From contig JALIRH010000008.1 of the NCBI GenBank assembly GCA_023055505.1, forward strand, positions 6,945,775 through 7,009,774: a stretch of DNA of 64,000 nt, written 5' to 3'. The notes beneath the pieces were generated by a model. The model was not told the DNA's origin. It saw nothing but the letters and a program-made list of their open reading frames with translations, and did no database searches. The stretch comes from Callipepla californica brunnescens. Lineage: Eukaryota; Chordata; Aves; Galliformes; Odontophoridae. How positions within the stretch are numbered: the first letter of the stretch is position 1; the number at the start of each line of letters is the position of its first letter. The translations under genes and the position numbers were made by a program. Shown here one piece after another: positions 36,431-49,960 of this stretch.

Positions 36431-39194
36431 TTACTTGCCCAGGCTGTGACCATAAATCTCTGCCTTACTTATTCAAAATCAAGGCAGCAGACATTTCAAA
36501 AAGATCTAATGATGTCCTCTTAGCCCTAGGTGAAGAATTAACAATCATCACACTCTTAATGAGTACTCCTATGTCAGGAGATTCCGATTTCTAATTCCAA
36601 CAAGAGCCATTTTAAAAGCTGGCTTAGAGATGGCAAAAAAAAAAAAATTATGGACTTGTGTTGACACTGCCAGAAAATCAGCTGGCTCTTTGTGCTTACT
36701 GTGGAGCTGCACGCTGCTTACCCCACATCCACCTGCATTCACATACACCACAGCACACAACAAAAGGGCGCGATTGCTTCATTCTATGACCGCTTAAGGA
36801 ATGGCAGCTGACAGCCAGACCCTGCCAATTTTTAAGAGGGAGTGGGACAGGAACCCACTGCGATTGGCAGCGAGGCCATGTGCCTGACATGCCCGGAAAT
36901 GGCTCATCTCCCTCATGGAAAGGCGGAATTAATTTGGCTCCTGCTCCCCAGCAGAGGAAATCAGCAGCACTCTCCCCTCCCCGAAGCCAGGACTCATCAG
37001 TGACTGCACCACTGGCATGAGGTCCCATGTGCGGCTTGGCAAGCTTTCCATGACATCATCTTTGTAAGTGCAATGCTTACACGGATGGGTACTTTTACAT
37101 CACTTGGAAAAAACTCATTAGTATCATTAATAACACATTTTAACGGTGGCTAACACGCATGCCATCTCAGAAATTTCTCCCCTGGCTTGAGATAAAAGCC
37201 AACCACCACCCTGCTCTCAGCACTATGGACAAGAGAGAAAACACGTAAGCATGCAAACATGTAAAAAGGAAAGGTAGCTCCTGGCATTTGCTGCACTGCT
37301 CCCACTCATGTCTGGCCATCGATCACTGCCCTAACACCTACTGTCACACTGCCATTTATCACTGCCCCAGTCCCACGGTCCCATCTCCCTGCCCAGCACA
37401 GCACGCTGCTCCCATCCGGCCCTGCCCAGCCCAGGCTCCTTCTCCCGCTCACCTTCTATCAGCTTCTCTTCTTTCCCTCCTTCCTTAATGAAGCTGTCCA
37501 TAATGAGAACGGGGAGGGGTTTAGGAACACATTTATAAACCAGCAAGTTGCTTCCCTCATTAACCAAAGCCATTTCTGGAATTTCCCTAACGAGCCCTAA
37601 CTTTACGACGTGCCGTGCGCCATCTGCAGAAGCGCTGGGAGACCGGCCTGCTTTGGCTGCCACTGGACCAGAGAATCTTATAAAAACACATTGCTCAAAT
37701 GACTAAGATTTATGCTTCCGGAGTTTACATGCATCGCGCAATTAGATAAGGTTCAGCTCGCAAGGTGCTTTCTGGCCCTGCTTCAAATGGCCTTGGGGTT
37801 TCGAGGAGAATCAGAAACCGCAGCGCTGGCAGGAGGAGCGGCGGGGCCAGGCCCGCACACGGCACAGCAGCGTGCCCCCAGCAAGGCACAACCCCCGGGC
37901 ACAGCCACGGCCTCTGCTTGTCCAGTGAATGGATCAGGAAAAGGGGAAAAAAAAAAAAAAGAAAATTAACTTTCCTCTGTTTGCTGTGATTTGCAATATG
38001 TGGTGAACGAGCTGTGCTATCGCTACAAGTCCTGTGCAGCCGACTGAACAGCAGTCGGTTCTGAGCTGAGATCTCCGTCCTGGTTCTGCTCTCCAGCCCC
38101 AGCCCAGCAGCACTGCCAGCACAGAAACACGGGAGCCATGCATAAGGAGGAGTGGGAAATAAGAGTCCAAGAGGAGAGCACACTAACTGCTTCCATCTGT
38201 TATTCGAGGGTTTGAAAAAGAACAACACATGAACTCTAACATTATACTACGACCAAGATTGTTCACAGAAGTTATTAAACGAAGAGCTACGTTTTGCATT
38301 TACCCAGCTTAGAGCACTCTGAGACAGTGGTGTTGTACACAGCAGCAAGCTCTGCACTGACCGCAATGTGGGACTGAAAAAATGGCACAGTTTTGGGAAT
38401 CCTCCCTCTACTCAGTCCCTTAACAGGGAATAGATGGATGCGGTGGGTACTGCAAGGTCAACAGACTGTAAGTCAAGGATTTTTTCCCCTCTATTTCCAG
38501 CACTGTATTTTGCTTTCTACTGTACTAAGCCACAGTCATTAATATTTCAAGACCTGAAGAAGGCTCTCCCAGTGCAGTGGCTGCTCCGAAACGCACACAG
38601 CCATTTTGCTCCAGCTGCACAAACTGAGCCGTCAGCTGTCTTCACTTCGTGAGCTCTGAGATACACCACATTTCAGCACGTGGCACAAAGCCGCGTTAGA
38701 GAACACGCTGCATTTCGCCAACAATCTTTGCTCCAGAGCTCGGGGTCACTGTCACTTCTTGGTTACACCTAATCCTGCAAGGGCAGCTCCAGACAAAGCC
38801 CTGCAGCCGTGACCAGCAGGGCCAGGCCCGGCAGCACATGGGTCACCTTGCTGCTCACCGACTCAGCAAGTGTCTTTTTTTTTTTCTAAGAACAAATCTC
38901 ATTGATTCTAAATGGACATCAGCTTGAAATAACCACAATATCTTGGAGTTACCACGTTAAAATCTATTTAGTTTATATTTCCCCTAAAGCCAGGCAGGAA
39001 TTGTCCAACGGTGACACTCAGCACTACGTGGTTTCTTTTTTGAAACAAACCTGATGGCAGAGATACGTGTCAGAGCTGCAGAAAGCACTCAGAGGAACTA
39101 CGGAATTTCTGTCAAATCTCCACGTAAATTTTCTCAAGCTGTTTTTCAGACTTCATTTCTCTCATTAAAACCTGATTTTCAGACTTTTATGCTC

Positions 39195-39213
39195 TTTTTT
39201 TTTTTTTTTTTTT
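39195..39213. repeat. Poly-T run (T19) followed by a G-run
   Basis: Nineteen T, then AAAGGTGGGGGGG. Intron 3. Confidence 0.84.
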
Positions 39214-40059
39214 AAAGGTGGGGGGGAAGCATGTGTGGGCTGGGAAGTCTGCTTGCGTGCTCCTGCCAAATGCTGAATTCTCCACTAGAAAATTTCAGCC
39301 AGCAATTTCAGAATTTCATATGTATGGAGTTCTAGTCACATCATATTTTATTGCGACTAAAAAGAATTAAATATTGTTTTAACTATTTTTAAATAAGCTT
39401 CGATTTTTTTTTTCTCTGATTTTGGGAGAAAATCTTAACAAGAAAAGTCCACTTGAGCATTTTAAGCTGGACAAGAAAATGGAGCAGTGCAGCCCGGGCT
39501 GCAGAGCCCCTTACAAATCCCAGCACTGACTGTGCCCCCATCGAGGTGTTCTACAAGGGGTGATTCCACCTGGACAGAGCCACAGTGGGGTCAGCAGTGG
39601 ATGTTATCGTGGGCACACGAGTAATGAACTGACAGCCCACAGGAGGAAAGTCCAAAAGGGGCCAACTTTGAGGAAAAAGCCTAGAATAATATCCTTGGTT
39701 AAACGAAGGACAAAGCAGATAATTTCAGAAAAAAAATACACCAGTATTTTTCCTTATAAAGTTCAGTCCAAAGAGAAATCTGTGTATCAGATAGTTTGAT
39801 AGCACATTATATGTTTTGTCGTCAGCAGTTATTTTTTCCACGGTTTCTGTCTGTGTGAAAATATTTTAAGCTCGTGTTTTAATTGCACCCTTAGGAATAA
39901 AAAGTTACTTTTATTTTCCCCCTCTAATGTTCCTCCTACTCTTTAAAAGGATGGATTTTCTCCCTCAGATTGTAACAAAACCACATCTGCCACATAAGTA
40001 GGCAGCATCTTCTCAGCTCTCTTTTACTGTTATTACCATTTCTGAGCAGATTTTTGTGT

Positions 40060-40450
40060 GTTAATTATAGAACCCAATTGTTTGGATAGTCTCTTTTGAT
40101 GAGCTTTCTGCCCCGCACCATGAACTCCTCTGTTATTGTACAGCTGTTTGAGTTCCAAATGCTCATCAGGGTTTTCTAATTGTCAAGCTGTCCCAGCGAC
40201 TAGTTCTTTTGACCTAAAAGTCAAAGAAAGGGAGTCACCCTTGTCTCCCCGACATGAATGCCAGGGGAGCCCCAGCGGCCCCCCTAATGCCTACGAGACA
40301 ATGCCTTTCCAGATCATTGCCACTACAAGCATAATTGGTTTTGGGTGAAATGAGAAGATTTTAAATAGGATGAATTAATGAGTTTCTTGTAAAATTAAGT
40401 CGTTCTCCGGGTCCAATCTAATTACTCACTGTAATGCCCCTGAGGGTGAT
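40060..40450. promoter_or_regulatory. Candidate conserved enhancer block in intron 3
   Basis: The block holds homeodomain-like cores (TTAATTA near 40060, TTAATGAG near 40375, CTAATTAC near 40419). It also has an inverted pair TTTGAC (40208-40213) and GTCAAA (40220-40225), which resembles nuclear-receptor half-sites. It is repeat-free and of mixed composition, like known vertebrate conserved noncoding elements. Confidence 0.3.
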
Positions 40451-41983
40451 AAATAAAGATCCTTAGAAGCCAGAGGGAAAAAAAGAAAAAAAAAAAGTGC
40501 CTTCTCTTCAGTCTTTCTTACAAGTCAGGTTGCAGAATTAGATGCAACCTACCAAATAATGTTTCCAAGTAAGGTCACATTCCTTTGGTGTTCATGCTGC
40601 AACATCTTTCCTGCCTATTTCACCTCCTTTTAAAAGTGATTGTATGATTCCTACAAATCAAGCTCCACATCTTTAACCCCTCTCTCCAAGGAGCAAAGCA
40701 GTATTTCCACACACCACGCCCGTATTTCTATTGCATTAATGGCAAGCAGAAGCACAAGCAGTCCCACTAAAGATGATTCTGGGACACTGGAGCAGTTTCC
40801 CTCCTTGTGCCGGCTCAGCCTAGACTGAACCCATGGCAAGGTGGGGACAGAGGATGCTCTCAGTGACTGGTGGCTGAATTGTTCAGGTTTTGCTCCTCAG
40901 GGACAGGAAGCTCAGCTGCCTACACCTGGCAGAAGCTGAAAGATGAGAGGAGCAGGCAGGCAGGGAGATCTCTACCGTGGGACTGGACCACCAGCATCAT
41001 CCAAGATGTCCTTTTGCATCCTCAGGAGAAAAGGGATGAGGCACAGACCGCTGCCAATTGCCACAGCCTTTCAAAGGTGTCAGTGAATGGCTGCTCCCCA
41101 TCAGCAGTCAAAGCTTACGGTGCTCAGAGAGACATCCCATCTGGACCCAGGTATTAAATTAATGGGTTAATGTATTCAGGTACCCCTAATTCAGTCTCCT
41201 GTGACAATTCCAGGCCTGGAGGGCCGGGCAGCCAACCCAACCAGCAAAAACCAAGGCAAAGAAGGCATTCAGGACCTCAGCCCTTCTTGGGCACTGCGTC
41301 ACTGAGCAGTGGGACCACTTTCTTCCCAGTCTACCTTGCAGTGCACATACAAGCATCCTTCACAGCCCCTGGTGGGTCCAACTGCAGCCAAGCTTCGGCT
41401 TTTCTTATTTAACTTCTATCTCACGCATGTGAAATACAATTATGCTGACAGCCCAACCACAGTAAAAGCTAAAATTCACTTTTTTTCCATCAATCACTGT
41501 TTTCTAAGGAAATCAGTCGGCCAAAAGCATGAAAGAAACAACTAAATACATCTAGAATTCATATATTAAATAAGTTCAATAGGTAGACAAGAGGAAAAAA
41601 TTAAAAGTTAGCTTTTATTCTAAAAACCATTCTGAAGCTTGCTATACAGCTGACAGATCAACTGCTAAAACAACTCTCCATAAACATACAAACTTTAAAA
41701 TAAAATATCTGTATGAACTACTAACAACAGTTTATATGAGCGACATGCATCTTTCCTATAGCTCTTTCTATGCCTTGCAGGTCAGATCTACTCCACACCT
41801 GTGATTGCCACCGAGCTCTGGTGCTGCCCTGACCTTACATCAGCACCATCGACACCACCTTCCTGAACTGCTTCCAGTCCCATGCTAGGAGGCTCAGCTG
41901 ATAAGAGTCTCTATCGAGGCACTGTAAAAGGGAAAGCTGCCCACAGACTGAATATTTGCCGCCCTTTTGTTCTGTCTGAAATT

Positions 41984-42003
41984 AAAACAAAACAAAACAA
42001 AAA
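41984..42003. repeat. (AAAAC)n pentanucleotide repeat
   Basis: Three to four AAAAC units. A second short AAAACA tract lies near 42034-42050. Intron 3. Confidence 0.78.
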
Positions 42004-42599
42004 TAGAAAGCTAAGGTTTCAGGGATTGGGTAAAAAAAAACAAAACAAAAATCCTTTCTTAGTGAAAAGTCAGCACTTTCCACGAGCTATGGAAATCCCA
42101 GGCTGCTCTGCTCTCTGCAGGAAGAAGTTTGCTAGGACCGGCAATGACAAGCGGAGCGGCCGGCACTGCGGCAGCGGAAATAGGAAGGGCTGCTTGTCCT
42201 GCCAGGGCTGCAGGACACCCTGCCCTGCCGGCAGTCCTGTGTCCGGCCCCGCAGAGAAGTAAAGCACACACAGCTCCTGCGTGCCCACGGGGTTTCATGC
42301 ACAGGGATGTGCTGCTGAGGTGGGGAAACAGCACCTCGATGGTTTAAAAAAAAAATAATTAAGTTTTCATTAATTTACAAATCCAGTCAGAATTAAAATT
42401 AGGATGCTCTCCTGGTACGGTAAGACCTTCTCAAAAGCAGAAATTGGGCTGCTTTCCTTTGTTTAGTGCAGACAATCCTAGTGCTGCCAGCACACCTGCA
42501 CAAGTGCTGAGAGCATCCTTATCGCAGCAGCGAGTTCAGTGTCCGGGTGCTCTCCAGCTCCAGCTGCTCCTGCTATCACTGTGCTCTGCCACAGACCTC

Positions 42600-43310
42600 A
42601 TCCAATTTTGAAAGCTTAGTTACCTTTCTGCAAGCTGTGAGATTTTGGAGATGAGTCAACTAATCAGTTTCAAATAATTACTCAATTACAAAAACAAGCT
42701 GACAGTTTCCATCGCTGAACTAAGAGATTTTAAGTCAGAGGTTGTTTGTTTGTTTGTTTTAAGGAGAAAGAGAAAAATGATGGCAAGATGCTTTTGTTCG
42801 TTTGTTTAAGCAACTGGATTTTACAGAAAAAATATGAGTGAAGTGTTAAAATATACAGTGAAAGCCAGTTAATTGCCCTGAATCTCCACATTAACAAGCC
42901 CTAATCCTGCTTACAAACTCCTCTCCCCCACCGTCTAAAAGCACTGATGGGAACAGAGATCCTGAAAGCACTGTCCAGCCAGCCGGGGATTATCACTCAT
43001 CTCCTAAATCTTGACAACTCTGTAAAAAGCCAATTAAATGTCCTAAATTAGATAAAGCCTGAGACAGAGCACTGCAGCAGCTTGACACTGAAAGGCCCAA
43101 ATCTTCCAACACATTGCCCCAACATCACCGTTTAACACATCTGTTTGCTCCTAACTGCCATCATCTGAAGGCTTGTATTAAAAAGAAGTACTGATTAAGG
43201 CATTAAAGATAACTGAGAAGTTATTTTCAATTATTTAATATATGCTAATGAGACATTGCAATTTGCCTTAAGTAATTATTACATTAATCCCCTCCAAGGA
43301 ATTTCCTATT
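42600..43310. promoter_or_regulatory. Candidate regulatory block, homeodomain-word rich
   Basis: Repeated ATTA/TAAT words occur here: AATAATTACTCAATTAC near 42676, AGTTAATTGCC near 42868, AGCCAATTAAATG near 43028, and TTCAATTATTTAATATATGC near 43228. A (TTTG)n repeat interrupts it. Evidence is compositional only. Confidence 0.22.
42742..42760. repeat. (TTTG)4 microsatellite
   Basis: Four TTTG-type units; a shorter echo (TTTTGTTCGTTTGTTT) lies about 30 bp further at 42792-42807. Intron 3. Confidence 0.8.
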
Positions 43311-43477
43311 GACAAGAATTTGTGGATTCATTCTGCATATAAATCCTTCAATGCTGTTTCCTTTGTGCAAGTGGAACGCCACTCAGCAGACCTGTAATGT
43401 TTTCTGCTCCTGTTTGAACTCCTATCATGACTGCAGGAGCCAAGTCCTTCCAGCCAGTTGGAAACTACAGCTTCTTC

Positions 43478-43507
43478 TGTGTGTGTACACACACATATAT
43501 ATATATA
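43478..43507. repeat. (TG)n(CA)n(TA)n compound microsatellite
   Basis: TGTGTGTGT passes into ACACACACA and then into TATATATATATA. The TG and CA parts are self-complementary and could form a small hairpin or Z-DNA. Intron 3. Confidence 0.85.
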
Positions 43508-43641
43508 GTTTCTTCTTTTTTAGCCTTTGGTTAACCGTGAACCAGCCGGAACAAAGTTCAAGCTGACAGCTCTAGAGCTACAGCAAGATGCCTTAATATG
43601 GTTTAATCATCACATCCTCTCTAAATGGCCGTGCAACATGA

Positions 43642-43644
<3 letters not shown>

Positions 43645-43673
<29 letters not shown>
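43645..43673. repeat. Poly-A run (A29)
   Basis: The longest homopolymer in the window. No upstream retroposon body and no clear target-site duplication were found, so its origin (processed insertion or slippage) is open. Intron 3. Confidence 0.87.
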
Positions 43674-43677
<4 letters not shown>

Positions 43678-46149
43678 TTTTTGTCTGCCCAGAGAATTGC
43701 TTGACACAAAGGTTTTGGAAGATGCCTAAATATAGACAGTTCTGATGAGATCAGGGTCTAAGCAAGATAACAACTCCGCACTATTTTTGACCGTTTCACA
43801 AAGACGCTGGAACACAATGGCTTCAAACAGATGCTGCTGCTTTGGCTCTCCCCAGCACTAGAGGAAATAGAGGAGGTACTTCTGAGAGGCTCCCATCAAC
43901 AGCACTGTAAAAAACTATCAATCCTCTACTAAGTAGTACATCAATCAAAGCGGTGCAGCGCAAATCATGATCCATTAAGTACTTCACACTTGATTACCCA
44001 TGACATTTTAGAGAGGGTCATACATTGATGAGTTACTTCTCTCTTCTTTGCCCTTTGCTATTTGGAGCGCACGACCACTTTTAGTTCATTACTGATGCAC
44101 AGATTATCACGCAGCTTAATTTCAACAAGACAGGAAAACAGCAACTCAATTGTTTGTCTTTTTCTCCGTACATTCCCAAGCAGTACGTTTCTCCATTCCA
44201 TGCAGATTGCACATTTTCAGAAGAAGTGCCCAACATGGGTGCTGTGCAAGTGCCCCTTATTTGAACCTGGCATTCTCCACCAAAGATGTTTTGAAAATGG
44301 AGAAGAAGGACTCAAACCGCTCACCACTTCTCCAGATACCTGTTTTTAGCCAATTGTGAAGTTGAGGTTACGGATTTGTTCCAAATCCATATCCAGTTCA
44401 CAAAAACAACAATATACAGACAGGCATCTTGGAGTTATCCTTACATCTGCTGTCACTTAAGGCCTGGTGCTTCACAGCAAGGTGTGATCTCATGGCTCCA
44501 AGGTTTCTGTGAGGTCTGTGTACAACAGTTCCTGGCTCTGTCAGACTCTGAGGATAGCTTCCTCTCGCATTCACAGGGATGATGTGTATCATCATTTAAA
44601 GAGGAAAAGTCATTCTTTAGCTTTCCAGCAGTCTGCCCTCACCTTCTGCTTTGTAAATTTCAGGTCATCTCCCTGGGGATTATGGATAGACAGCCCCCTC
44701 CCAGAGGAGCTAATGGTGTGAAAGCAGCAGTGAAGGGAAAGCAGGGCTGCTCCTCTGGGACCACTTCACTGACCTGTACAACTCCACAGACACCCAAAGT
44801 GTAAACCCCAATATCCCCACCTCAGTTTACACACTTATAAAGTAGCAATAAAATTCACAATAGAAACACTGAAAAGCTGTTGTGAGGTTTAATTAAGCAA
44901 TGAATGTGTACAGAGCACCCTGAGATCTCCAGATAACAAGGCACCCATGTGAGAGAGGAGGCGATTACTTCTGATGAAATGAACTCATGGCAGCAGCCTG
45001 GCACACTCAGCAGGGAATCTGCTGGGCTGCCTCTGTCCTCCTCATGCAGTGCAAAGGAAGCCTGAAGAAGCTGCTTACCTGCTCTCCAGCACCACAGCCT
45101 TTGGCAGGATGGTCAGAAGGAAGGCAGAGAAACACCATCACCAGCCGAAAGCTTGGATCTATAAAGCTGCCCCTGTTTAAAAAACAAAGGAGCAGGGAGT
45201 CTGCTCCTGTCAACAAACCCTTCAGTAGGGAGGAATAATTTAGCAAGTACAGGTGGAATCTTCCACCTTGGGGTGATCTGGGAGGCTGTGAGGGGAAATG
45301 CATTTTGGCAGTTCCCACATTCTTTTGTCAAACTCCTCTCGTCTGGGAAAGAACAGAGTGCCAGAAGCCCTTGCAGGTGAATACCTTGGCTGTTCCAAGT
45401 TCACTTGATTTAGAGAGATAGCGTGTTTATCTGGATGTTTGGAAAGTTATTAATGAGATCAGCAAATCCTTTCCACGTATAAATTATAAATCACCTTCAG
45501 CAATATCATGTAAATTATCAAGTCAAGTGCGAACATGCTTATTTGTCTGTGACAGTCTTTTATCACCAACAAATAGAAGCAAGAGAGGGAAGCACCTGTG
45601 GAAAAAGACATCACCAGCAGCACTGGGGCACAGCATTAGGTCACAAATGGCAGCAGGACCCCTGGCTGGGGATCATTTGTCACAGCGACGTGAAGGAATT
45701 GCCAGCTTAGGCACTGCCACAGCCCAGGGAGAGCAGCAGAGGTGCAGGTTGTACTGCAGGACCCAGCAGAGACACTTCCACTACAACATAACGGTGGGAT
45801 GTGCTTGCCGTGCCAAGACTGGGTCCCAGTGAGCCCAGTGTCCCCAGCAGTGCAGCAACAGCTCCTCAGGGGCTGAGCTAACAGCCAGTGCTGCCGAAGG
45901 AGTGAGAAGCCTCTCCCCTGTGGACGGGAGGAGCACCAGAGCCAGCCCCAGCCTGTCCTGTGGGGATGGGCAGCGCCAGTCTGCAGGGCCTGTACCCACC
46001 ATGGGGATGCACTGGCAGAAATGCCTCCTGTCCCACTGCTGTGTGATGTCATGTGGCTGCTAATTAGGGGAAAGTGGGAAACAAACACAGCATCCATCTC
46101 CTACGAAACTACTGGCAAAGAAGCCTAACAGTAACATCGCACTTTTGGC

Positions 46150-46580
46150 TCAGAAGCCCTCATGGATGACACGATTGAGCTATTAATTCAAATATCTACA
46201 CAATACGTAAATGAGTGCAAGATAATAAACAAATTCATTGCGGTAAGCAGCAGCTATTTAGAAATGGCCAAAAGCACCACTGACTTCAATCCAGGCCACA
46301 AAAATTCACTCTGGGAAAGAAACCTGGCCCTGAGTGTGGCCAAGGTCCCGGTGCTCCATGCCGGCACGTGACTCACATCCTTCCCATCGGCCGTGCTCTT
46401 CCTGGTCTGATAAGCACTATCAGTTCATGGCTCTCATGAGCACAACTTATCTAGTCTCACTACATTGTATCAAGATTTATTTCTGCCTCAACAATTAACA
46501 GAATGCTATCAGTGGTATCCCAATTGCATCTCGGATAGCCCAGGAGACTGAGGCATTGTCAATTAGGTAACGTCACGCCT
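46150..46580. promoter_or_regulatory. Candidate regulatory block in intron 3
   Basis: Unique AT-rich sequence with GAGCTATTAATTC near 46176, ACAATTAACAG near 46490, GTCAATTAGG near 46558 and a CRE-like TAACGTCAC near 46568. No repeat or coding signature. Evidence is compositional only. Confidence 0.22.
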
Positions 46581-48593
46581 GCATGACACAGACACTCGGG
46601 TGTGCGAGGCCATCATCTCTTTTCCACACACACATTTCACTTTCCCATAAGTCCCAAATGTACAGAGTAACCTTTGCTTCCAAACCTCAGCCAAGCAGAA
46701 ATATTCCCCCTTCTCTCTCTCCCTTTGTTACTATCTGTCAGTTCATCTCAAATTAGAGAACCACATCCTCAGGAGCTCCACTGCCTTCCCAGTGTGTCAG
46801 TGACGGTCAAGCTTCCCACAGTAAAAGGCACCATGCAACTACACATGGATGAAGAGCCCAGCAGCCATCTAACGGCCATCAGAGGCTTCCCCCTGGTGTC
46901 CACCCCACAGCAGCACTACCTGCTCTTTGCCTCCCACCACCAAAGCTTAGCAATCATCAATCTGTTAGGTGCGCCAGACAGGACCACTGTTGGCTTCAGT
47001 TTTCCATCACAGCACCACTAGATTACCAAAATCCATACCAGCCTATCAGGAAAACATACTGGTGAATACTGGTGCTTAGCAGCATATTGATGTTCTGTGT
47101 TCTTTACTTGCAATCACTTCAAAAACTTTTCCTTGCCTGCATTCAGTTGTTAAGAAATATACGTGCAAACACACAGATAAGAATTTTCTAGCAACCTAAA
47201 AAAGTGTTCTGTGCATAATGAAAATTTGGGGCAGCTGAGCAGCGCAGTGAAGGACAAGCAGGGTGGCAGTGTGCTGGCTGTGGTGTGTCTGACACGTCAA
47301 GTTTATTCTCGAGATGTATATTTTCTTTGTGAAGGTGCAGTCAAACAGCAGCCACTAATGGGCCAGTAAATTTGCACTATGCCAGGCTGAGCTCTGGATG
47401 CATGAGATCAGCCACAAACAGGGGGAGGGGGAAGATGGATACTTCACCATATTTTATTTTTATGCATTTGCTTACATTTTGTGAATGTGCCACTTATATA
47501 GAGCTATTTTTTAAGTTGTGCCCAACTCATTATGGTACATACGCAATCTTTCAAACGACTCATATGAATCACCTTTGTCAACAGTAAGTGGGTTTTGACA
47601 TTGTGAACACTTAGTGACATTACTCAGGAATACACAAACACGCCTGCTCCCCTGCACAGTCATTCCAGGACATCAGAAGGGTATGAACTGTGAACATACA
47701 ACAGAAGGAGAGAAAATTCCAGGTCTAAATTAGAAGTCCCCTACCCCAGATTGCCTTAAAGCACACCAAGGAAGGTCACTTCTACATAGGAACATTTACA
47801 CCGGGCTCATCCTTGGGCTTAAAAACCTGCTCATGATGTCCCCATCCTCCCGAGCCGTGGAGGAGAGGCAGCAGCCTGCTGGCCCAGGCTGTGACCCACC
47901 ACAGCATGCCCAGTGCGATGCCATGGGCAGGGATAGCCCACAACAGTTTCTGTTGCTGCGACATACAGGATACTCGGACGGTGATCAGAGATGCTGACTA
48001 CACAAGACAGAAGAGATGGCTGTTCCACTATAAGCACTCCCAGAACTGCTAAGGAGCAGTCTCAGCATCCAAATACTTTAATAGTTACCTGAACACTTGC
48101 AGAGTTGACGCTGACTCAGAAACCAACTGCACTCAAAATCCTGCAATTGGGGATTAACCGTGTTGCCTCCGAGCTCATCCAACCTGCTACATGCACAGCA
48201 AATGACGAAAAGCATTTGCAATTCAAAGCACTCACAGATTCAGGGTCGCAGTTTTCCTATCTCAAGAGTTCTCCATATATGCAAAATCCAGAGTGTAGAT
48301 TCTGACAGATTGATTTTTTAGCATCTACCTCAGGATACCAAATAAGAAAGCAATCATTATTTCAGCTTCTTGAGGGGGACTTCCCTGTCCATATGCGCTG
48401 GTGATTTGTTAAACAAAATGTTTTGCAGTAAATCACATGGAAATGTGAACTCAGCAAATGCCAGAGGCAATGACAGGCGGATATAAATGACAATTAGAAA
48501 GGTGTGTCCGGATGCTTGAGGTATGAGCAATGATAAAGCGCTTGTGAAATTTCACCTGCCTGGATTGGGACAGAGGTTGTGGCCTTGGAGAGG

Positions 48594-48608
48594 AAAAAAA
48601 AAAAAAAA
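48594..48608. repeat. Poly-A run (A15)
   Basis: Homopolymer in intron 3, about 40 bp from a 12-bp perfect palindrome GTGAAATTTCAC at 48544-48555. Confidence 0.8.
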
Positions 48609-49439
48609 TCAGATGTGCTAATTAAAAAGAAAAATATATGTCTGAGTTGACATCCAAATATTCCAGCCTCAGCAGGGAATAAAACCTACAGATTGTGGGA
48701 ATTAGTCTGAATCAGACCTCATTAAATGGTCACGGCAAGGTTGGAGAAAGAATACAAGCCAATGGTTGCTGCACACATCTCCCCAGCTGGTGAAAGGACC
48801 AAATTCTTTTCACATAATCACTCATTTGCACTCACGGGCTTCTAAAATGGATTTAGCAGATCTCTGCTCACCTTCTCTAAGCTGCTTTTGACTTTTTAGA
48901 AAATATATGAAACTGATAACAAGCCTCTCAAATTCTGGGAAAGAAAAGCAGACAGACATATACTTTAGCTGATTAAATGTTTAACATGAGCAGCATCCAT
49001 TACCATCACCAGCAGCTCGCGATGACTAACAAAGAAGAACACGAAATCGCATTACTGCATTCAGCAAACCTTCAGAACGCGCCACTTTTCACAGTCAAAA
49101 ATAGCATACCTTCCAAACCCAGGCTAAGTCAGCCCATTCTGTCAGCAGTAAAAGCTGTTTTCTAGGCCACAGCGCTTTCCATTAGTGCAATGTGATTTGC
49201 CACTGCATTTTTAGAAAGCTGAGGTGAACGTGTGATACAGAGGGGCAGCCAGTAATTCAGAAATGAAAGTCTGCAACTCCCCGTGTAGGGCGAGGTCACG
49301 GAACAGCTGCCTACGGAAACCCCCACGCAGTCACCTGCACACCATGCACCAGTGTGTGCTCCCAGCAGCTTTCCACTAAAGGTATTTCAAATAAACGGTG
49401 ATACAACCCCACCAAACGACTTAAAAATGTGGACGTAAT

Positions 49440-49960
49440 GACTTCTCGTGTGGCTTTATAGGCTTCCGCTTATGAATGCATCACCTGGGTGGTTCTATCT
49501 CCCAAATTAGTTGATTCTTGAGAAGTTCCAATTGTTACTCATGTTGTTTGAGCGATATCTGTGCCTGGTAACAGGGAAAGGAAAACAAGCCATAACAAAG
49601 CTGCCCGGTATTTTCAAAGCTGCGGTGCAATAGTTATCTAGAATAAAGTCCAGCCTGAATCTTTGTGAGAAGCGTCAAACCATACAGAAGCAGTGATGAA
49701 AGAACTGGCGGCATATTTTGACAGAGAAGATAATCATTTATAAGCTACCAGCAAACTAAACAAAAATTAACAAGCTCCATAAACCAATTAAAATGTAAAA
49801 TGTAAAATGGATATAATGACTCAGCAGCCCGATCACTGCTCTCATAAAACCAGCTTAATAACATACGGGCCAAGTCTTCTCACATCAGCACCAACATAAA
49901 TTTAAGCAGCAAATTGAAATTCTCATCATTAATGGAGTTTCACTGATGTAAAAGCTGGAA
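49440..49960. promoter_or_regulatory. Candidate regulatory block in intron 3
   Basis: Unique sequence carrying SOX-like AACAAAG (about 49597), homeodomain-type AAAATTAAC and CCAATTAAAATG words (about 49760-49796), and a direct repeat AAAATGT/AAAATGT (49791-49805). No repeat family or frame was recognised. Low-confidence inference. Confidence 0.24.

Noticed and set aside
36780..36910. Possible second interspersed-repeat fragment
   Set aside because: The texture faintly recalls a degraded element, but no conserved CR1 or other terminal motif is present.
37725..38228. Minus-strand frame of 167 codons
   Set aside because: No domain was recognised. It runs through a poly-A/T tract giving a Phe run, and an overlapping plus-strand frame is equally open.
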